DNA of 64,000 nucleotides from JARRPM01 sp963792815 (GTDB taxonomy: Bacteria > Pseudomonadota > Gammaproteobacteria > Pseudomonadales > Halieaceae). Below, piece by piece: positions 1 through 7,442 of this stretch; the stretch's first letter is position 1; the number at the start of each line of letters is the position of its first letter. The position numbers and the translations under genes were made by a program. Under the pieces are notes generated by a model. That model did no database searches and was not told the origin of the DNA. It saw nothing but the letters and a program-made list of their open reading frames with translations. The stretch is from assembly GCA_963792815.1 (NCBI GenBank), contig CAWBXR010000004.1, positions 124,001-188,000 of the forward strand. Direction: 5' to 3'.

Positions 1-327
1 GCTTGAGCCTATCTGGCCCATAGCCGCCGCCATTGCATCCTTGACGCATTGGCGATTGCGTGACGCCATGGCCAGGCTGCCGGCTTCGCGCAGCCCGGTG
101 GGGCCACACACTTCCCTTGCAGCGTGCCTGATTTTGCCATAGAGGTTTGCGCGCCCTTCGTCGGAGGTCAGCTGGGCCGGAGCGTATTGGATACTGATGG
201 TTTGGATGCCGGTACCCGCGCCCGGTATCGCCGCCTCGGGGGCCTCTTCCGCGGCGGCAGGCAATGCGAGCGCAGTGGCGATACTGAATGCTGCGATGGT
301 CAGAATACCCGGTTCGAATGTTTTCAT
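1..327 (-). CDS. UrcA family protein, 3' end cut by window edge
   Basis: The reverse strand from ATG 327 reads through position 1 without a stop, giving 109 residues. There is an N-terminal signal peptide of about 26 residues ending in ALPAAA. A conserved stretch follows with the UrcA layout: ISIQYAPAQLTSDEG, then GKIRHAAREVCGP, then a second Cys in NRQCVKDAMAAAM. The two cysteines probably form a disulphide in this small periplasmic protein. UrcA proteins have no established biochemical function. The start is supported by GGAG 9-12 bases upstream. It lies 199 bases downstream of the LytTR regulator on the same strand, with a perfect 12-bp palindrome between them, so control by that two-component system is possible but unproven. 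Confidence 0.75.
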   Translation of the reverse strand, partial: MKTFEPGILTIAAFSIATALALPAAAEEAPEAAIPGAGTGIQTISIQYAPAQLTSDEGRANLYGKIRHAAREVCGPTGLREAGSLAMASRNRQCVKDAMAAAMGQIGSS

Positions 328-354
328 GATGGTTACTCCCTACTTTTCCGTTAT

Positions 355-366
355 GGCACTAGTGCC
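355..366. promoter_or_regulatory. Perfect 12-bp palindrome upstream of urcA-like gene
   Basis: GGCACTAGTGCC is fully self-complementary and lies 28-39 bases before the UrcA start codon, a position suited to an operator or 5'-leader element. No regulator family can be assigned from the sequence. Confidence 0.35.
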
Positions 367-526
367 GATTGGCGGCCAGTTTTCTCGCATCAGCGTCTGG
401 CCTTGAGATCCAGGTTAGGCCTTGGCAGGTAGGGTTAAAATGGTCTTGCGACCGGCAGTGGGCGATCTTCGATGAGTTGTGCGAATCTGTAGATGAACCG
501 AGGGAGCCTGCGGTGGGGCGATACGC

Positions 527-1327
527 CTAAGTGCCGAGCAGCGACTTGATTCGTTCGCTATAGCTGCGGCTGACCTTCAGCCTGGAGCCGCCCTCCAGGG
601 TCAGGACATACTCGCCATTTAGATGAGTTGTGGCAGTTGCGATGCTGTTTGCATTGACGATACTGGAGCGGTGAACGCGGATAAAGATATTGGGGTCGAG
701 ACTGGCCTCAAGCTGCTTCATGGTAGTGCGCATGATATGGGTTTTACCGCCCACATGAACGCACATGTAGTCACCAGCCGCATCAATCCATTGGATGTCG
801 AGGATTTTGATGAATTGAAATTCACTGCCATCCTTTATGGTCAGGCGTTCCGGCCAGGCCTGGGCGGTGGAGCGGCTTTCCACCAGCTCCTTTGCCGCAC
901 TTGATTCGCTCCTGCCGCTGACCAGCGCCAGCAAGCGTTCCTTGTTTTCCTGTGAACTGATCGCATGGCGCTGCACGGCGCGCGCCACCGCCTCTTCCAG
1001 GCGATCTTCATCGATCGGCTTAAGTATGTAATCGACGGCGTGTACCCTGAATGCATCTATCGCGTACTGGTCGAAGGCGGTGACAAAAATAATCAGGGGC
1101 ATGGCGTCGGCCTGTAACTCGCAGACCAGGTCGAAACCGTCCATCCCGGGCATCTGGATATCAAGGAAAACCAGGTCGGGTGATTCGTTACCTATTACCT
1201 GCAGCGCCTCCTCGCCGTTGGCGCATTCGGCGATCACCTCTACCTGCGCGATATTCGCCAGGCGCAGCGCCAGCCCGCGGCGGGCGAGTTTTTCGTCGTC
1301 AACCACTACAGCCCTCAGGGGTGTCAT
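527..1327 (-). CDS. LytTR-family response regulator
   Basis: This is a 266-residue two-domain response regulator. Residues 1-120 are a CheY-like receiver with the acidic pair D10/D11, phospho-acceptor D56 in LDIQMPG, and Lys in YILKPID. Residues 165-262 are a LytTR DNA-binding domain with the family motif FIRVHRSSIVN. It should bind DNA as a dimer after phosphorylation by the kinase encoded just upstream; the ATG overlaps the kinase stop by four bases, implying translational coupling. The pairing resembles AlgZ/AlgR and YehU/YehT, but target genes cannot be read from sequence. The nearest downstream gene on the same strand encodes an UrcA protein. About 30 residues rich in Ser/Glu link the domains. 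Confidence 0.92.
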   Translation of the reverse strand: MTPLRAVVVDDEKLARRGLALRLANIAQVEVIAECANGEEALQVIGNESPDLVFLDIQMPGMDGFDLVCELQADAMPLIIFVTAFDQYAIDAFRVHAVDYILKPIDEDRLEEAVARAVQRHAISSQENKERLLALVSGRSESSAAKELVESRSTAQAWPERLTIKDGSEFQFIKILDIQWIDAAGDYMCVHVGGKTHIMRTTMKQLEASLDPNIFIRVHRSSIVNANSIATATTHLNGEYVLTLEGGSRLKVSRSYSERIKSLLGT

Positions 1328-2427
1328 GAAGTTACCTCCTCCCGCTCGAACGGAATAGTGATCGTGACCGTCAGCCCATGCGGTTCAGTAGCGCCCAGCC
1401 GAAAACTCTGGTTGTCGCCGTATATTTCTTTCAGCCGTTCGCGGCAGTTCATCAGTCCCACGCCATCGCTCCTGGGCATTCCGCCGTGCTGGAGTTCCAG
1501 TCCCGGGCCATCATCGGCCACCGCCAGTTGCAGCTTCCTACCGGACACGGACGCGCGGACAGCTATAGAGCCCCCATTAATGGCCTGTGATACCGCATGC
1601 TTGATCGAGTTCTCCACCAGGGGTTGCAGCAGCAGGCTCGGCATCAGCGCGGAGCGGGCCTCGGTATCGATATCAAAATGAAGCTGCAGTCTTTCATCAA
1701 AACGCACTTTCTCTATATCCAGGTAAAGCTTCAGCGCCTCCACTTCTTCCGCTACTGTCACCTTCAGCATCGGGTCCTTGTCCAGTGAATAGCGCAGGAA
1801 ACGGCTCAGGCGTGTCACCATGGTATTGGCGAGGCGGGTGTCCTTGTCGAGAATCAGGGTGGAGATGGCGTTCAGTGTGTTGAACAGGAAGTGTGGGTTG
1901 AGCTGGTAGTGCAGCATTTTCAGCTGTGCCTCGTGGGCCATTGCCGTGGCCTTGAGGCGCCGCTGCTGTTCCTCCTGGGCGATCATGTAAAACTTGATGC
2001 CGAAGTACAGGGCGCTCCACACAACCATGACCATGAATGCGCTGGTAGTGCCTTCAAAATGGGACCAGAACTCCATTTCCCGGGAGACATCTTTATCCGC
2101 CGCCATCGGAAACAGGTTGCGAAAGATCAGTACCCGGCTGGCCATCCAAACGCCGCCGGCAACAAAGGAGCCGATCAGCACCGCCAGCACGCGCCAGACG
2201 ATATCCCTGTCCCAGACAGCGTGATAGAGCGCGCGCAGGACCAGGGTGATCAAAAGACCAAGGGTGCTGACGATCGGCAGGTAGATTGCGTAGAGCTTCG
2301 GCGGTTCACTCCATACCAGTACACCCAGGTAGAAGGTAATCGCCCAGCTGCCCCAGCCGCCCAGCTGCAGGGTCCAGAAGAGATAGCGCTTGTTCTGTAG
2401 CAGTTGTTGTACTGGCATCAGTCGCAT
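1324..2427 (-). CDS. LytS/YehU-type sensor histidine kinase
   Basis: The 367-residue inner-membrane kinase has four predicted transmembrane helices (about 17-39, 46-67, 77-100, 127-147) and no obvious periplasmic sensor domain. A short coiled linker leads to a His_kinase domain of the LytS class, with phospho-acceptor H179 in the motif QLNPHFLFNTL. The ATPase part shows the N-box LVENSIKHA, the G1 motif ADDGPGL and GVGLMNCRERL. It should phosphorylate the LytTR regulator encoded immediately downstream, with a 4-bp overlap. The absence of an extracellular domain suggests sensing through the membrane helices. ATG 2427 is used although no strong ribosome site is visible; ATG 2418 is an alternative. 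Confidence 0.9.
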   Translation of the reverse strand: MRLMPVQQLLQNKRYLFWTLQLGGWGSWAITFYLGVLVWSEPPKLYAIYLPIVSTLGLLITLVLRALYHAVWDRDIVWRVLAVLIGSFVAGGVWMASRVLIFRNLFPMAADKDVSREMEFWSHFEGTTSAFMVMVVWSALYFGIKFYMIAQEEQQRRLKATAMAHEAQLKMLHYQLNPHFLFNTLNAISTLILDKDTRLANTMVTRLSRFLRYSLDKDPMLKVTVAEEVEALKLYLDIEKVRFDERLQLHFDIDTEARSALMPSLLLQPLVENSIKHAVSQAINGGSIAVRASVSGRKLQLAVADDGPGLELQHGGMPRSDGVGLMNCRERLKEIYGDNQSFRLGATEPHGLTVTITIPFEREEVTS

Positions 2428-2663
2428 TATAGGGCCGGTTTTACCGCTTCAACGACGGTTCGACGCAAATATCACTCGGTTGGTCGCGAAGGGCGAACGC
2501 AGTCGCTGGAACAACAGCCTGGCGGCACATCTTTGCCGTATCCCGGGTGAACTCACGGCGTGACTTTTGCCAGGTACCTGCTCTTGAGATAAGGCGTTAC
2601 CAGGTCGTGGACGCCGTGCACGATGACCCGCTTCATCGTCGGGTTCATGGCAGGGTTGATGGC

Positions 2664-3059
2664 TCAGGCAAAGGCGGCAGCCGCCTGCGCTGTATCCATG
2701 AAGTCGCGAAACCGTGTCCATTTCCCGTCTTCCACGGTGATCACGTGGGCGAAATCCGAACGTATCTCCCGCCCCGTGGACCGGGCCACCAGGTGAAGCT
2801 GGCCGGTGACGGTTACCATCTTGCCATCGGCCAGGAATTGCTCCGGTTCAAATTGCCGGATGTCGACCGAGGCCAGCACGGTCTCGAAGAAGCGGCGGGC
2901 CTCTGCCTTGCCGTGATACTGGCCTGCGTAGGGGATGATCGGCGGACCGTAAAACTGGATAAACACCTTGTCGTGCAGCAGCTCGACTATGCCATCGACG
3001 TCGCCATTGCCGAATCGGGCAAACAACTCCGTGGTGACGCTAACCGGGTCATCTGACAT
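2664..3059 (-). CDS. SnoaL-like / NTF2-fold protein
   Basis: A 131-residue NTF2-fold protein of the SnoaL or limonene-epoxide-hydrolase-like type. The N-terminal helix contains ELFARFGNGDVDGIVELL. It is followed by cone-barrel strands and the C-terminal signature FAHVITVEDGKWTRFRDFMDT. The start at 3059 is chosen because AGGGAG lies 10 bases upstream and the fold begins right there; the frame stays open for 46 more residues that do not look conserved. Proteins of this class act on small hydrophobic ligands as hydrolases, isomerases or binding proteins, and the substrate cannot be told. It sits next to a MarR gene on the same strand and a divergent P450, which fits a role in hydrophobic-compound metabolism. 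Confidence 0.72.
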   Translation of the reverse strand: MSDDPVSVTTELFARFGNGDVDGIVELLHDKVFIQFYGPPIIPYAGQYHGKAEARRFFETVLASVDIRQFEPEQFLADGKMVTVTGQLHLVARSTGREIRSDFAHVITVEDGKWTRFRDFMDTAQAAAAFA

Positions 3060-3168
3060 CGCGTGGGCTCCCTGTGTTGGCCTGAAGGAAATTGATTCGG
3101 TGATAATAGTGTCGTATGGAAATAAATTCCAATGTATACCTTCTCCCTCACAAGTTGCAAGTTTACGC

Positions 3169-3669
3169 TTACCCGGCGCGACCAAGTCCGGGCACAATTT
3201 CGCTGACGCGCCTCATGAACCGGATGCCGGAGCGGATCTCCTCGTCAGACAGTTCCTCGACAATCCGGCCGATAAAGGCCTCAGACCGCGCAATCATTTG
3301 CTGTATCTGGCGTTGGCCTTCCGCGGTCATGGTAACCAGCTTCTCCCGCCCCGAGCGCGGGTCCTCGGCAATGCTGAGATAGGGCATATCCGCCCGGGCG
3401 AGACTGCGCAGCGCCTTGGAAATGGCTGAACTGGTGATGTCGAACCAGGTGCCGATGCGCGCCTCGATGTCCTTGCGTCGCATGGTGAGGCCCGCATCGC
3501 CCTCGGAGTGAATGATCCAGAGGATCACTGTCTGGTGTTGGCTGAGTTGCTCGCCACGCAGCGCACTCTCGATGGTAGATCCCACCTGGTAGTGGAACGG
3601 GTAGAAAAGCCGCAGGAAATCGGCGGGGGAGGTGGCGCGGATATTGTCTGCTCCATGGGTATCGCTCAT
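3169..3669 (-). CDS. MarR-family transcriptional regulator
   Basis: A 166-residue winged-helix regulator. The dimerisation helices flank a DNA-binding core: the helix-turn-helix contains RKDIEARIGTWFDITSSAIS and is followed by the wing with DPRSGREKLVTMTAEG, a classic MarR pattern. The start at 3669 gives the family's usual length; an in-frame upstream extension of 18 residues looks unlike the family. It is transcribed divergently from the P450 at 3941, and the intergenic region contains a short palindrome overlapping a good -35 hexamer. The likeliest role is ligand-responsive repression of the P450, its own gene and perhaps the SnoaL-like gene downstream. The inducer is unknown. Confidence 0.88.
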   Translation of the reverse strand: MSDTHGADNIRATSPADFLRLFYPFHYQVGSTIESALRGEQLSQHQTVILWIIHSEGDAGLTMRRKDIEARIGTWFDITSSAISKALRSLARADMPYLSIAEDPRSGREKLVTMTAEGQRQIQQMIARSEAFIGRIVEELSDEEIRSGIRFMRRVSEIVPGLGRAG

Positions 3670-3815
3670 CGTTCTCGGTCCATCTCCACCAGCAATTACT
3701 TCAAGGAGAACATAGTAAACCACTGAACATCATTTCCAAAAAACGACGTCACCCGCTTCAGGCGATGATTATTCGGTTTCAAACCGCGACCAGCCCGCCC
3801 GCGTCGCAAATAAAA

Positions 3816-3850
3816 CTGTCTTGACAGAAATAGTGTCCTAAGGATAGTAT
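3816..3850 (+). promoter_or_regulatory. Candidate promoter with overlapping operator for P450
   Basis: TTGACA at 3821-3826 and TAGTAT at 3845-3850, 18 bases apart, make a good sigma-70 match 91 bases before the P450 start. The inverted repeat CTGTC-TT-GACAG (3816-3827) covers the -35 box, and TCCTAAGGA (3836-3844) lies in the spacer. Such overlap is typical of repressor sites; MarR binding is an inference from the divergent arrangement. Confidence 0.5.
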
Positions 3851-3940
3851 TTCGTCCAGAACGTAATTCCTGCGCCCGCAAGTACGGTAGCCCGGCCCTT
3901 TCAGTCGGATATCGGGGCTGCATTCCAGGAGGCCGATAAT

Positions 3941-5191
3941 ATGAAAAGCACGGAACTTACCCCTGCCGTATCCGCTGAATTTGATGTTACCCAACTGACC
4001 CTGCCGGAAGTGATCGCGAATCCCTACCCCTACTACGCGAAGCTGCGCGACCGCCCCCCGCAATTCGGCCTGCTGGATTACCCGCCGGGGACTATTCCCG
4101 GACTGGATCCCCCGCATCCTGCATGGGTGTTCCTGCGCTACGAGGACGTAAAAGAGATAGTCATCAACCACAAGGTTTTCTCCTCCAGGGACCAGATGCA
4201 GGAGGAGTCGTCCGCTCCCACCCTGATGCTGGTGAACGATGATCCTCCCCGTCACCGCTACCTGCGCGGGCTCGCTCAACAGGCATTCATGCCCAGGCGG
4301 GTCGAGGAGGACGTGGCGCCCTGGGCGGAGGAAACCGTCGCCGAGATGACAGGGCGCATCGGCGGGGGCCATCTCGAGTTCATGGATACCTACGCGGTAG
4401 AGCTCCCCGCGCGCTTCATCACCCGTCTTATGGGGACCCCGGAGGCGGACTGGCCCCGGCTGAGGAACTGGAGCAGTGCGTTCATGGTGACATCGGACTT
4501 CACCGCCGAGGAGAGAAGCCAGTGCAATATCGAGATTGCCCGGTATTACTCGGATGCGGTTGATGAACGCATGGCGGCGATTGAGCGTGGTGAAGCTGTC
4601 GGTGACGACCTGATGAGCGCGTTTATTCAGGCCGAGTTTGAAGGACAGCGTCTGACCCCGGAAGAAGTGAAGCGGTTCTGCATTACCCTTGTAGTTGCCG
4701 GTGCCGAGACCACCGTGTATTTCCTGGGAAACCTCATCGCGGTATTCCTGGAGCAACCCGAGCTGTACCAGCAGCTGCGGGACGACCGGACTCTTGTGCG
4801 ACCATTTATCGAGGAAAGCCTCAGGCGTGACGGCCCCCCCCAGCGTCTGTTCCGGGTGGCGACCAGGGATCACCAGGTAGGTGAAGTCATGGTGCGTGAG
4901 GGAGACTGGGTGGCGCTGTTTTATGCTGCGGCGAACCGGGACCCGGCGGTATTTGAGAATCCGGATGACTTCATTCTCAATCGACCCAATGCCACCCGCC
5001 ACCTGACGTTCGGTCACGGCATACATTCCTGCATGGGGTCCCGTATCGCCCGGATGGAGGCGGACAAGTTGTTGAATGGGCTGCTTGATAACTTTTGCAG
5101 TATCGAACCCGGCGCGGCCGAACCGCGGCGGCAAACGGGCGGCCTGCTCAATTATGGGCTGGACAGCTTGCCGGTATTTCTCAGGCGTTAG
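3941..5191 (+). CDS. Cytochrome P450
   Basis: A complete 416-residue soluble bacterial class I P450. The I-helix oxygen-activation motif reads VVAGAETT, the K-helix ExxR is present as EESLRRDGPPQRLFR, and the haem-binding loop FGHGIHSCMG carries the axial thiolate C364. It would hydroxylate a hydrophobic substrate such as a terpene, sterol or fatty acid using electrons from ferredoxin or a reductase; no redox partner gene is in the window. GGAGG lies 11 bases before the ATG. The next gene is on the opposite strand, so this looks like a one-gene unit under the divergent MarR gene. The substrate cannot be inferred. Confidence 0.93.
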   Translation: MKSTELTPAVSAEFDVTQLTLPEVIANPYPYYAKLRDRPPQFGLLDYPPGTIPGLDPPHPAWVFLRYEDVKEIVINHKVFSSRDQMQEESSAPTLMLVNDDPPRHRYLRGLAQQAFMPRRVEEDVAPWAEETVAEMTGRIGGGHLEFMDTYAVELPARFITRLMGTPEADWPRLRNWSSAFMVTSDFTAEERSQCNIEIARYYSDAVDERMAAIERGEAVGDDLMSAFIQAEFEGQRLTPEEVKRFCITLVVAGAETTVYFLGNLIAVFLEQPELYQQLRDDRTLVRPFIEESLRRDGPPQRLFRVATRDHQVGEVMVREGDWVALFYAAANRDPAVFENPDDFILNRPNATRHLTFGHGIHSCMGSRIARMEADKLLNGLLDNFCSIEPGAAEPRRQTGGLLNYGLDSLPVFLRR

Positions 5192-5208
5192 TGCGGGGTC
5201 CCGGATGC

Positions 5209-6444
5209 CTATTCGTCGTCATACCGGTCTTCCTCCATCACTTCGCCCGCGCCCCGCGCTCCGGAGGCGTCGGCGCCATCCGTCTCGTATTCTTCGTCAT
5301 GCTCCTCGCTTTCCTTGTTTTTCAGCGCTGCTGCCTTGAGGGTTTCCTTGGCGGAGTGAATGCCGATGTGGTAAACCGCGAAGCCCGGCATCACAAACTG
5401 GTCCAGAGCCATTCCCAGGATGCGGCCCTTATAGGGGGAAATGATGTCGATCTGTTCGTTGCTTATGGGGTTGTTAACCGCGCCCAGAATGTCGCCTTTC
5501 TTGACCTCGTCGCCCAGCTCCATCCGACTCAACAGAATTCCCGAGGAATTGCTTCTGACCCAGGCGGAGTCGTAAAAGGCTGGTTTGGGTTTATCCCAGA
5601 TTCCCAGTTTCGAGTACATGCCGCTCTTTGCCAGCAGGGTATTGATAGTCTTCACACCAACTTCAACCATGTCACGCTGCAGGCGCATGGGCTCGCCGGC
5701 CTCAAGCGTGACAGTGGGAATGCCCGCCCGAACAGCAGCGGCGCGCAGCGAGCGCTTGTTGCCGCGGGAGTTCAGTACGGGGATGTCACCGAACAATTCC
5801 ACGAATTCAGCAACCTTGGGGTTGCCCAGGTCGGCGCGTAACTGGGGAATATTGGTGCGGTAGAAGGAGCCCGTGTGAAGGTCTACCAGCGTGTTGCATT
5901 CGCGCACGACTTCAGTGAAGAAACCGTCGGCAATGCGCGATGCGACACTACCCCTGGGATTGCCGGGGAAATACCGGTTCAGGTCGCGCCGGTCGGGCAA
6001 GTACCGGGAATTGCGACTGAACCCCAGCAAATTGACGATGGGGACGCCGATGATCATGCCGTGCAGTTTGTGCGGATCAATGTCGTACATCACCCGGCGG
6101 ACCATCTCGATCCCGTTGAGTTCGTCGCCGTGAATCGCGGCGGTGATGCACAGGGTGGGTCCGTCACTGGCACCGTTTACCACGAGCACAGGGGTGTCCA
6201 CTGCCATTCCGCTGGAGCTGTGTGAGGGCTTCCATATAAGCCTGGTCGCGGTGGCGGGTGGAATGTCCACGTCCATAATCCGCCGGGTGGTATTGGGGTG
6301 CCTGAGAATCTCGTCCGCACTCAACAGGAAGCGAACAGGGCTCCCACTTGGCTTCCTCGTTCGCGACTGACTTTGCCTCCTGCTGGATAGCGGCCTCTCC
6401 GACCGATACCTGTGGCAGAACTGCGACAGTCGAGGGGGACTCAA
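5209..6444 (-). CDS. Succinylglutamate desuccinylase/aspartoacylase (M14) family protein
   Basis: A zinc-dependent deacylase of the AstE/AspA branch of M14 carboxypeptidase-like enzymes. Zinc-binding HGDE occurs at residues 105-108, followed by DRRDLNRYFPGNPRG and the third-ligand motif VDLHTG. The C-terminal half is a lipoyl-like beta barrel (LGDEVKKGDILGAVNNP), and the tail is very acidic. The intact frame opens with a TTG at 6444. The first 35 residues are Arg/Ser-rich and unlike the family, while sensible coding signal lies in other frames upstream, starting with a signal peptide at 6623. The native protein is therefore probably secreted or periplasmic, and its N-terminus here is probably scrambled by indels. 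The substrate is unknown. Confidence 0.8.
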   Translation of the reverse strand: MSPPRLSQFCHRYRSERPLSSRRQSQSRTRKPSGSPVRFLLSADEILRHPNTTRRIMDVDIPPATATRLIWKPSHSSSGMAVDTPVLVVNGASDGPTLCITAAIHGDELNGIEMVRRVMYDIDPHKLHGMIIGVPIVNLLGFSRNSRYLPDRRDLNRYFPGNPRGSVASRIADGFFTEVVRECNTLVDLHTGSFYRTNIPQLRADLGNPKVAEFVELFGDIPVLNSRGNKRSLRAAAVRAGIPTVTLEAGEPMRLQRDMVEVGVKTINTLLAKSGMYSKLGIWDKPKPAFYDSAWVRSNSSGILLSRMELGDEVKKGDILGAVNNPISNEQIDIISPYKGRILGMALDQFVMPGFAVYHIGIHSAKETLKAAALKNKESEEHDEEYETDGADASGARGAGEVMEEDRYDDE

Positions 6445-6500
6445 ATACGTCCCCAGGTCGATACTGGAGGCAATTGCAGGTCGTTCAGTGCTGGCAAGCG

Positions 6501-6623
6501 TCAGTTCGGCCGCTGAAGCCGACTGCCTCGACTGGGGGCATTCTCCGGCTCGCCGGGTGTCGCACTTGCGGGGTGCGCAAGTGCCGCCACCAGCACTAGC
6601 GCGAGGGGAAATCTGACAACCAT
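6501..6623 (-). other. Detached signal-peptide segment of the M14 gene
   Basis: From ATG 6623 on the reverse strand comes a clear signal peptide, MVVRFPLALVLVAALAHPAS, ending in an ASA-type cleavage site. A short Pro/Glu/Ser linker follows, and the frame stops at 6501. It precedes the M14 gene on the same strand but in another frame. Related M14 proteins carry a secretion signal and a low-complexity linker, so I read this as the true 5' end of that gene, separated by one or more indels. Confidence 0.55.
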
Positions 6624-6912
6624 ATCGGTCACTGGGTTAAACACGTCATCGCTATTGTCATTGGAGCGGATGAAAACTGCAATGAGTGGATCGAGTGTGT
6701 CGGCATTCGCTTTGTCGAGAAAACGCAGCCGGGATTTGCGGTGCAACATTGCTAAGCTATTGAATAAATTGAGAAAAATAGCTGGAGTGAGGGGCTGGCG
6801 AGAAGTCAGGTGGATTATTTACGCCTGTTGGAGCACCCGTTCAGGGCCGTTTTCATGGCGAGGATACGGGACTATTGTATTCCAGGGCGGTGACAGTGGG
6901 GCTCGGTCGCGG

Positions 6913-6944
6913 AGCCGCCGCGGGCGGCGGTCCACGCGGCGGCT
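6913..6944 (-). terminator. GC-rich stem-loop after cytochrome c gene
   Basis: AGCCGCCGCG at 6913-6922 pairs perfectly with CGCGGCGGCT at 6935-6944 around a 12-base loop, 16 bases past the cytochrome stop codon on the reverse strand. There is no T-run, so it may stabilise the 3' end or act with Rho rather than terminate alone. The remaining bases of the 6624-6959 gap show no gene. Confidence 0.4.
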
Positions 6945-6959
6945 ACCGGGCGTGGAGTA

Positions 6960-7289
6960 TTACTTTTTGCTGATGACAGACAGAATGTAATTGGTGCCTG
7001 CTTCCATTTGCGCGGCGGTGATACCCTTCTTGGCATCCTCCGCGGCGTCGTACACGAAGCCATCTTCCAGGTGCTGTGCGTGTACATCCGACCAGACTAT
7101 GCCGGCGTGGTCTGGCCACTCGGACGCATCCTCCAGGACCGGGGCACCCATCTTGCCGCTGTCGTGGCAGCGCGAACACGTCGCCTCGTAAACCTGGCGA
7201 CCTGCGTCCATGTTGTCGGCTTCGGCGCTGGCAGTGCCAGCTGTTGCGAGCAGGCAAATGCCTGCCAGCATCGTCGAAGTTTTGTTCAT
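6960..7289 (-). CDS. Cytochrome c5-like monohaem protein
   Basis: A 109-residue periplasmic cytochrome c. Residues 1-22 are a signal peptide ending TASA. The haem motif CSRCH is at 38-42, and the helical region near the C-terminus (AAQMEAGTNYIL) contains a Met suitable as the distal ligand. Size and motif spacing match the small c5/class I cytochromes that shuttle electrons in the periplasm. The start at 7289 is favoured by GGAGAG seven bases upstream and by the signal peptide; the frame extends further upstream but without conserved features. The gene is divergent from the amidase. Its partner is not evident from neighbours. Confidence 0.88.
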   Translation of the reverse strand: MNKTSTMLAGICLLATAGTASAEADNMDAGRQVYEATCSRCHDSGKMGAPVLEDASEWPDHAGIVWSDVHAQHLEDGFVYDAAEDAKKGITAAQMEAGTNYILSVISKK

Positions 7290-7442
7290 ATGCTCTCTCC
7301 TTTCAGGCTGAGTTGAAGCGCACACAGAGTCTAGCTGATTTTTACCGACGTGTCCCATACCCCGGACGGCAAGTGACAAAGGCTTGAACAAACCGGTGGA
7401 TAGGCTAACCTGCCTAACGACAGGCGAACCCGGTACTACCCC

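Noticed and set aside
3779..5134. 451-residue open frame antisense to the P450
   Set aside because: It mirrors a well-conserved P450 in GC-rich DNA, has no ribosome site and no recognisable motif.
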